Shown: piece after piece, positions 59,701 through 64,000 of the stretch
Numbering within the stretch: position 1 is the first letter of the stretch
How the letters are laid out: the number at the start of each line of letters is the position of its first letter
Source: Cricetomys ansorgei
Taxonomy: Eukaryota > Chordata > Mammalia > Rodentia > Nesomyidae
Direction: 5' to 3'
Length of the DNA stretch: 64,000 nucleotides
NCBI GenBank assembly: GCA_026225945.1
Contig: JAMJFZ010003163.1
Location: 21,760,501-21,824,500, forward strand
Position numbers and translations under genes: made by a program
Notes under the pieces: generated by a model
What the model was told of the DNA's origin: nothing
Seen by the model: only the letters and a program-made list of their open reading frames with translations
Databases searched by the model: none

Positions 59701-61516
59701 ACACTGGTCCTTCTTAACATGGATACAGTGCGCACCAATGCTATGCTCTAGTTTCCTTTTTTTTTTTTTAAGTTCTTTCACTTTTGCAGAGCTAGGAATA
59801 TGTCAATAGGTACAAATAAAGTTCTATGAGTATTTCCATCCTTTACTCGTCTTTTTTTGTCTTGACATCTATGTCCCCATTCACGGATATTTGAAAAACA
59901 GAGTGCCATTTGTGGGACAATAACGTAACAGGGAAACATCACTGAGCACGGCTGACCTTCTCTCTACAGAATTTATGTAGCATCACACATTATATTCTTT
60001 CTTTATCAAGCTGCTCTAGGATATGTTTTGGGTCTTTAAAAAGTACCAAACTGCTTGCTACAGTTCAAAGAGGAAATAGGCTTGCTGAATTATAATATGA
60101 AAAATCAAAGCACTCTGTAGGAGATGAAGAACAACCTCCTTACCTTATGATTTGACAAAAAGCAGGTTAAGCTAAACAGCATTTTATTCAAATGAGATAC
60201 CATTTCACTCTTTAAACTTACATTCTTCCAGCACGCCATTAATAAGAGTGCAGAGAACAATTCAACTAAACAATCTTCAGAGCTCCTTTGTGCTAATATC
60301 TTCAGCTGTGATCAATATAGCCATATGCATTATGCTGAATTATGCATTTCAGCTAAAGATAGAAAGGAACTTTCAAAAGCAAGCCCTTAAACACATGCAG
60401 TTAATTTAAGCATTAACCAAATGCAAACTGCATTTACATATCCTTCCCCCGCATATTCACACAATCTGAAACTAATTTGTACCTTGAATAAAGAGGTGAA
60501 TATTCTCTAAAAATAATTTGCCCGTTAGATGAATGACTACAAGAAGCCAGGGAGGCATTTTCTGGCAAGGAACACTTGATACAAGAAAAGGTAAATGTGT
60601 GAGGAGAGTTCAAAGTAAAATTAAACCATTTCAAATCTGTACCGCAAAAAGGAACTCTCTTGATATTCAAGGATTTCCTTAAATAGATAACTTCAAATTT
60701 TATTTCCCCAGAAAAAAGATTAAAAGCTAAATATTTTTCTTAAAATAATTTTAACTTCTTTTCTTAGAATTCATTTTAACATTTTTATAAATAAGGACTT
60801 AAACACTTAGACTTGTAAATTTAAACTACTCAAAGAAAATAACTGGAAAAACATAGTTCCAGCAAATTTTACTTAGAAAGCAATTAGATAAATGTATTAA
60901 GGTTTTCTTTTCTTTTCTTTTTTTTTTTTTTGTAGGAAGATGTGGCTTATGATGTCAAGATATTATTTCTTGAATATTCATCACAAGCAATTGCTGATTC
61001 ATTTTCAGGACATCCACACACGGAGAAACTACAGCAGACATTGTCAATGATGATGACATAGATTTAAGTTTATACCAGAGGATGACTTCAAAATACAGTA
61101 AACAAAAGGGTATATTATAAAACTAGATCCATACACATAATAACAACTTGGAGAAGAACCACACGTATTAGAGACTAACGTGGGTCTAGACCTCTTTCAT
61201 AGTGCACATGCATTATTTTCAATGTTTAAAGAATCCTTAAAGTAAGAACCAGAAAAAAGATGAGGACGCACTCAAAGAATTAGAGTATCTTAGCAACTAT
61301 AATACTCGATAAGAGTTCTCCAAATCAATTAAAAAACAACAGTTTAAAGACAAATTAATATTCTATCCCTTTTAAGAGTTTGTTTGAGAGATCAATTCAG
61401 ATGTCTGAAAGACAAAAGTTTTGGAATTCTTATATCTAAGAAAACAGAAAAAATAGAAATAAAGATAGGTTTATTTCATTTCCCTTTCTCTGTAAAATCA
61501 TGTATTCATTTTTTGT

Positions 61517-61660
61517 GTGTGTGCATGGACACACATGGACATGGGGTCACATGACAAGATGCAGGAGGTGGCTCTACCATGTGGGACTTGTGAGACGGAA
61601 CTCAGGTCATCAGGTTTGGTGGCGGGATGCTTTTACCTGCTAAACCATCTTGCTGCCCGT
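61517..61660 (-). repeat. B2/B3-superfamily SINE
   Basis: gatgcaggaggtggctctaccatgtggg, ctcaggtcatcaggtttggtggcgg, ctgctaaaccatcttgc (reversed head). Confidence 0.75.
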
Positions 61661-62160
61661 TCATTTCCCTTTTCTTTTAAGAATGGACAATTTATTTATT
61701 TTGGGAAAATGGGATGGGGCAATGGGGTACTTCTACTTTATCAGTGAATAAGTATTTACTGAGCAACTATTAAGGTAAAGCACTCCAGTAAGCACTTAAT
61801 AATGTACATTAAAATCAGAGACCCATTAGGTCAGAAATCACATCACCACTTAATTCTACAGACAATCCTCTAGAAAAACTCATAAATAACATATCAGTCA
61901 TTTTAATCACTTGGTGGATAAATATTGACTACTGTGCTTCTTTGGAATAAAGACTCTATTGACTATATGTTCCTAGTTCAGGCTTGGTGAGATGTAAAAA
62001 AAATATGTCTAATTGGTTTTAAGGGGTTATTGCTTATGGATGCACTCTGATTTTAGTAATATTAAATGTGAAAAATTATGTTCCTTTTAGTCAACAAAAT
62101 GTGGCCCTGCGGGAGGAGTACTAACTAAAGATACATTTTTCTTACTAAGTCTGTATTAAA

Positions 62161-62278
62161 CTTTTTTTTTGACACAGGGTCTTACTATGTAGCCCAAGGG
62201 GGTCTGGAATTTGCAATTCTCCTGGCGTGGTCTCCTGAGTGCTGTGATTACAGGCATGTGCCCCTATGCCTGGCCGTA
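62161..62278 (-). repeat. old B1/Alu-monomer-like SINE
   Basis: Poly(T), gacacagggtcttactatgtagccc, gtgctgtgattacaggcatgtgcccc. Confidence 0.75.
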
Positions 62279-62924
62279 TAGAACTTTTAAAATTCTTGTG
62301 GAACTAAATTGCAAATGTTGCAAAGGAGCAACCTTATTACTACACTCCTGGGTGTGTCTCATGGGTGCACATATAGGTATCACACTTGAATAAAAAAATC
62401 TGTCAGCCCATGTGTATCTGTGTGTACTGGGTATACATGTGTCTGTGTGCAATACAGCAGTCCAGAGATCTTTAATTACATTTTACTTCTATGAGGGAAG
62501 ACTTAATATGATAATGCTTAGTGATTATTATTTTATCAGGGACATTTAGACAAAGTGTCTGGGTCCATAGATTTAGACAACTCACTTTTAGAGTGTCCTG
62601 GTTTGATCTATCAAAACCAGCAAGAAGCTATTTCTTCACTTGTCCTTGCTTTGTATTTTTCCCATTCCATTTGTCACTACCTGAACCATTACAGACTTCT
62701 CTGACTGCTGTTGGCTTCTATGTCTCAAGAGGGCAAGTCTTTGTCTTATTTGCTGTATCTGCAGAACTTAGAACAATGCTGAGCACATATTGACGGTCAA
62801 TAAATACTTGTTGACTGTCAAAGAAAAGTTCAGAATTTAGGGATATTAGACTAATGAAAGACAACCTGGATAAAAGTGACTGAGAAACAAACAGTTCTTC
62901 TGGCATTATATGAGGCATATATAT

Positions 62925-63035
62925 GAAGTTTACATATGAGACATATATATATATATATATATATACACATGACATATATGCATATAATATATATGAGGCA
63001 TATATAAGGCACACACACAGAAACACACATATGTA
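62925..63035. repeat. (TA)n / CATA microsatellite
   Basis: About 12 TA units (62943-62966) followed by mixed catata and CA repeats. It ends about 125 nt from the donor of the 63161-63300 exon. Confidence 0.95.
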
Positions 63036-63160
63036 TATATCCACTGATAGAAACTGTGTCCCCAGAGGCTAGCAGGATTGGCAAACAGTAGGCGTACAAG
63101 GCGTACAGCAAATAAGCATCAGATGTGTGCATAAGCAAGCGGGTGGTTACTTCTATGTAC

Positions 63161-63300
63161 CTCTTTCAGTCTTTAACTTGTCAAGGACTTCGGTTTTGTC
63201 TGTTAGATCAGATTTTAAGGCAGTTTCGAGCTGCGCAATCTGCACTTTCATCTGCTGCTCCTTTAACTTCCACTGTTCTTCATGGGCAGCACTGAAGGCA
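63161..63300 (-). CDS. Rpgrip1l: RPGRIP1L coding exon (coiled coil), first exon in window
   Basis: The exon is 140 nt and encodes residues 1-46 of the part seen here, plus one base on each side of the split codons. It reads [10 protein letters not shown] and ends L-K-T-E-R. The acceptor is TTTTGCAG and the donor is AGAG|GTACAT. Heptad-like spacing of Leu, Ile and Val with many Lys, Glu and Gln shows a coiled coil. It splices to 57110 by completing a GAC codon. Upstream exons lie beyond 64000. Confidence 0.94.
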
Positions 63301-64000
63301 CTGCAAAACACACGTGACATGCAAGGAGAGCTGGGAAATCAGCTTCACCCGAAAATAATAAAGAGAAAGCTTTTAGTGGCACAGAGACCACTGTCATCAT
63401 GTCTTAGGAATTAAGTAAACATATGCTGGTCTGCTGCTGTTGAAACCAAGGCGCCTTGCTCAGGCTGCGGTTAGGGAACATGAAAGAGTTTGTGGGATGA
63501 GCAAAGGAACTGGCCTTAATTTAGAGCTCCAAAGTCAGAAAAGTTGGCAGCATGCAGCTTTTGTGGACTAGTAAAGGAATTCAGATACTGTACATACTCC
63601 AGAGGAATCCATGGTTCCAAACCTCAGCAACTGACAGGAGAGGACTGTCCTCCCCAACTTACAATACTGAAGAAAAGCGCTTTCCACCTGATCTTTCATT
63701 CCGTGAAAATCGTGAGTCTGTGACAGTAACAGACATAAAACGATAGCCATAAAATGATACTGTTTTGAACCACAGGGTGGTAATTCTGAGACCATGAAGT
63801 GGTGCAAAAGGCAGTTGTACCCTAAAAATAAAGGCAATAGGCTAAGAATAAATAATTCTGCTTTAAAGACAGATATAAAATAAGTGCCTCTAATTTAGAG
63901 ACTATGAAGACAAAATTATAATAGATTCCTTGATAAAAGAGCAGCATTTTTTTTTTTCTTTTTTGAGACAGGGTCTCTGGCACAGGCTGACCTTCAACTC
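63301..64000 (-). other. intron (upstream end outside window)
   Basis: No further RPGRIP1L exon is visible up to 64000. Mostly unique, with a reversed SINE at the window edge. Confidence 0.75.
63948..64000 (-). repeat. B1/B4-like SINE cut by window end
   Basis: Poly(T) then ttttgagacagggtctctggc, the reversed tail side of a 7SL-type SINE. Confidence 0.75.

Larger units (their letters stand above)
57111..63160 (-). other. intron (6.1 kb)
   Basis: It holds a B2-type SINE, a retroviral LTR with 3' internal sequence, and reversed SINEs near 61.5 and 62.2 kb. 59700-61500 and 62280-62920 are unique, and 60130-60680 looks like possible regulatory DNA. Confidence 0.8.

Overview
The window is a piece of a muroid rodent chromosome. 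Almost every interspersed repeat is a rodent one (B1, B2/B3-type, B4-like and ID SINEs, Lx-type L1 ends, a URR1-like hAT element, murine-type LTRs). The B2-type copies have the older long 3' half (cricetid or B3-like) rather than the common Mus form, so a cricetid (hamster, vole, deer mouse) is more likely than Mus. That species call is an inference. The only protein-coding gene I can support is RPGRIP1L (FTM, nephrocystin-8 family), a scaffold of the ciliary transition zone. It runs on the minus strand. Seventeen consecutive coding exons, including the terminal one, can be read with canonical GT/AG sites and matching phases. They lie at 63161-63300, 57004-57110, 56678-56728, 55713-55892, 54779-54896, 50433-50885, 45390-45541, 42578-42956, 37011-37201, 36782-36868, 36321-36434, 35286-35433, 32496-32566, 19388-19571, 11304-11388, 7322-7455 and 5325-5437. 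Joined, they give 2707 nt, an open frame of 901 residues ending at TGA 5327-5325. This is the C-terminal two thirds or so of the protein: the end of the coiled coil, two C2 domains, an acidic Pro/Ser/Glu-rich linker, and the C-terminal RPGR-interacting domain (RID). The 5' exons and the promoter (shared in mammals with divergent FTO) lie beyond 64000. Layout: 1-5324 is 3' UTR and/or downstream flank, with SINEs near 0.5-1.7 kb and mostly unique sequence after that. 5.3-11.4 kb holds the three terminal exons. 11.4-32.5 kb is two long introns flanking one RID exon, with SINEs, old LTR/L1 pieces, an 18-copy minisatellite, microsatellites and some non-repetitive AT-rich islands that resemble regulatory DNA. 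32.5-37.2 kb is a dense cluster of small linker exons. 37.2-42.6 kb is one intron filled by a degenerate pyrimidine-rich tandem array, an Lx-type L1 and an older L1/HAL1-like element. 42.6-57.1 kb carries the C2 and coiled-coil exons, with an LTR plus primer-binding site at 48.15 kb. 57.1-63.2 kb is an intron with the 3' end of a second endogenous retrovirus-like element in the gene's own orientation, and a long unique AT-rich stretch. I found no operons, CRISPR arrays, RNA genes other than tRNA-derived SINEs, or any new protein system. The most useful leads are the poorly defined exon at 35286-35433 with two competing acceptors, the coding CCT repeat next to it, the sense-oriented retroviral poly(A) signal at 58563, the UG-repeat downstream of the first C2 exon, and several unique intronic islands that could be enhancers.
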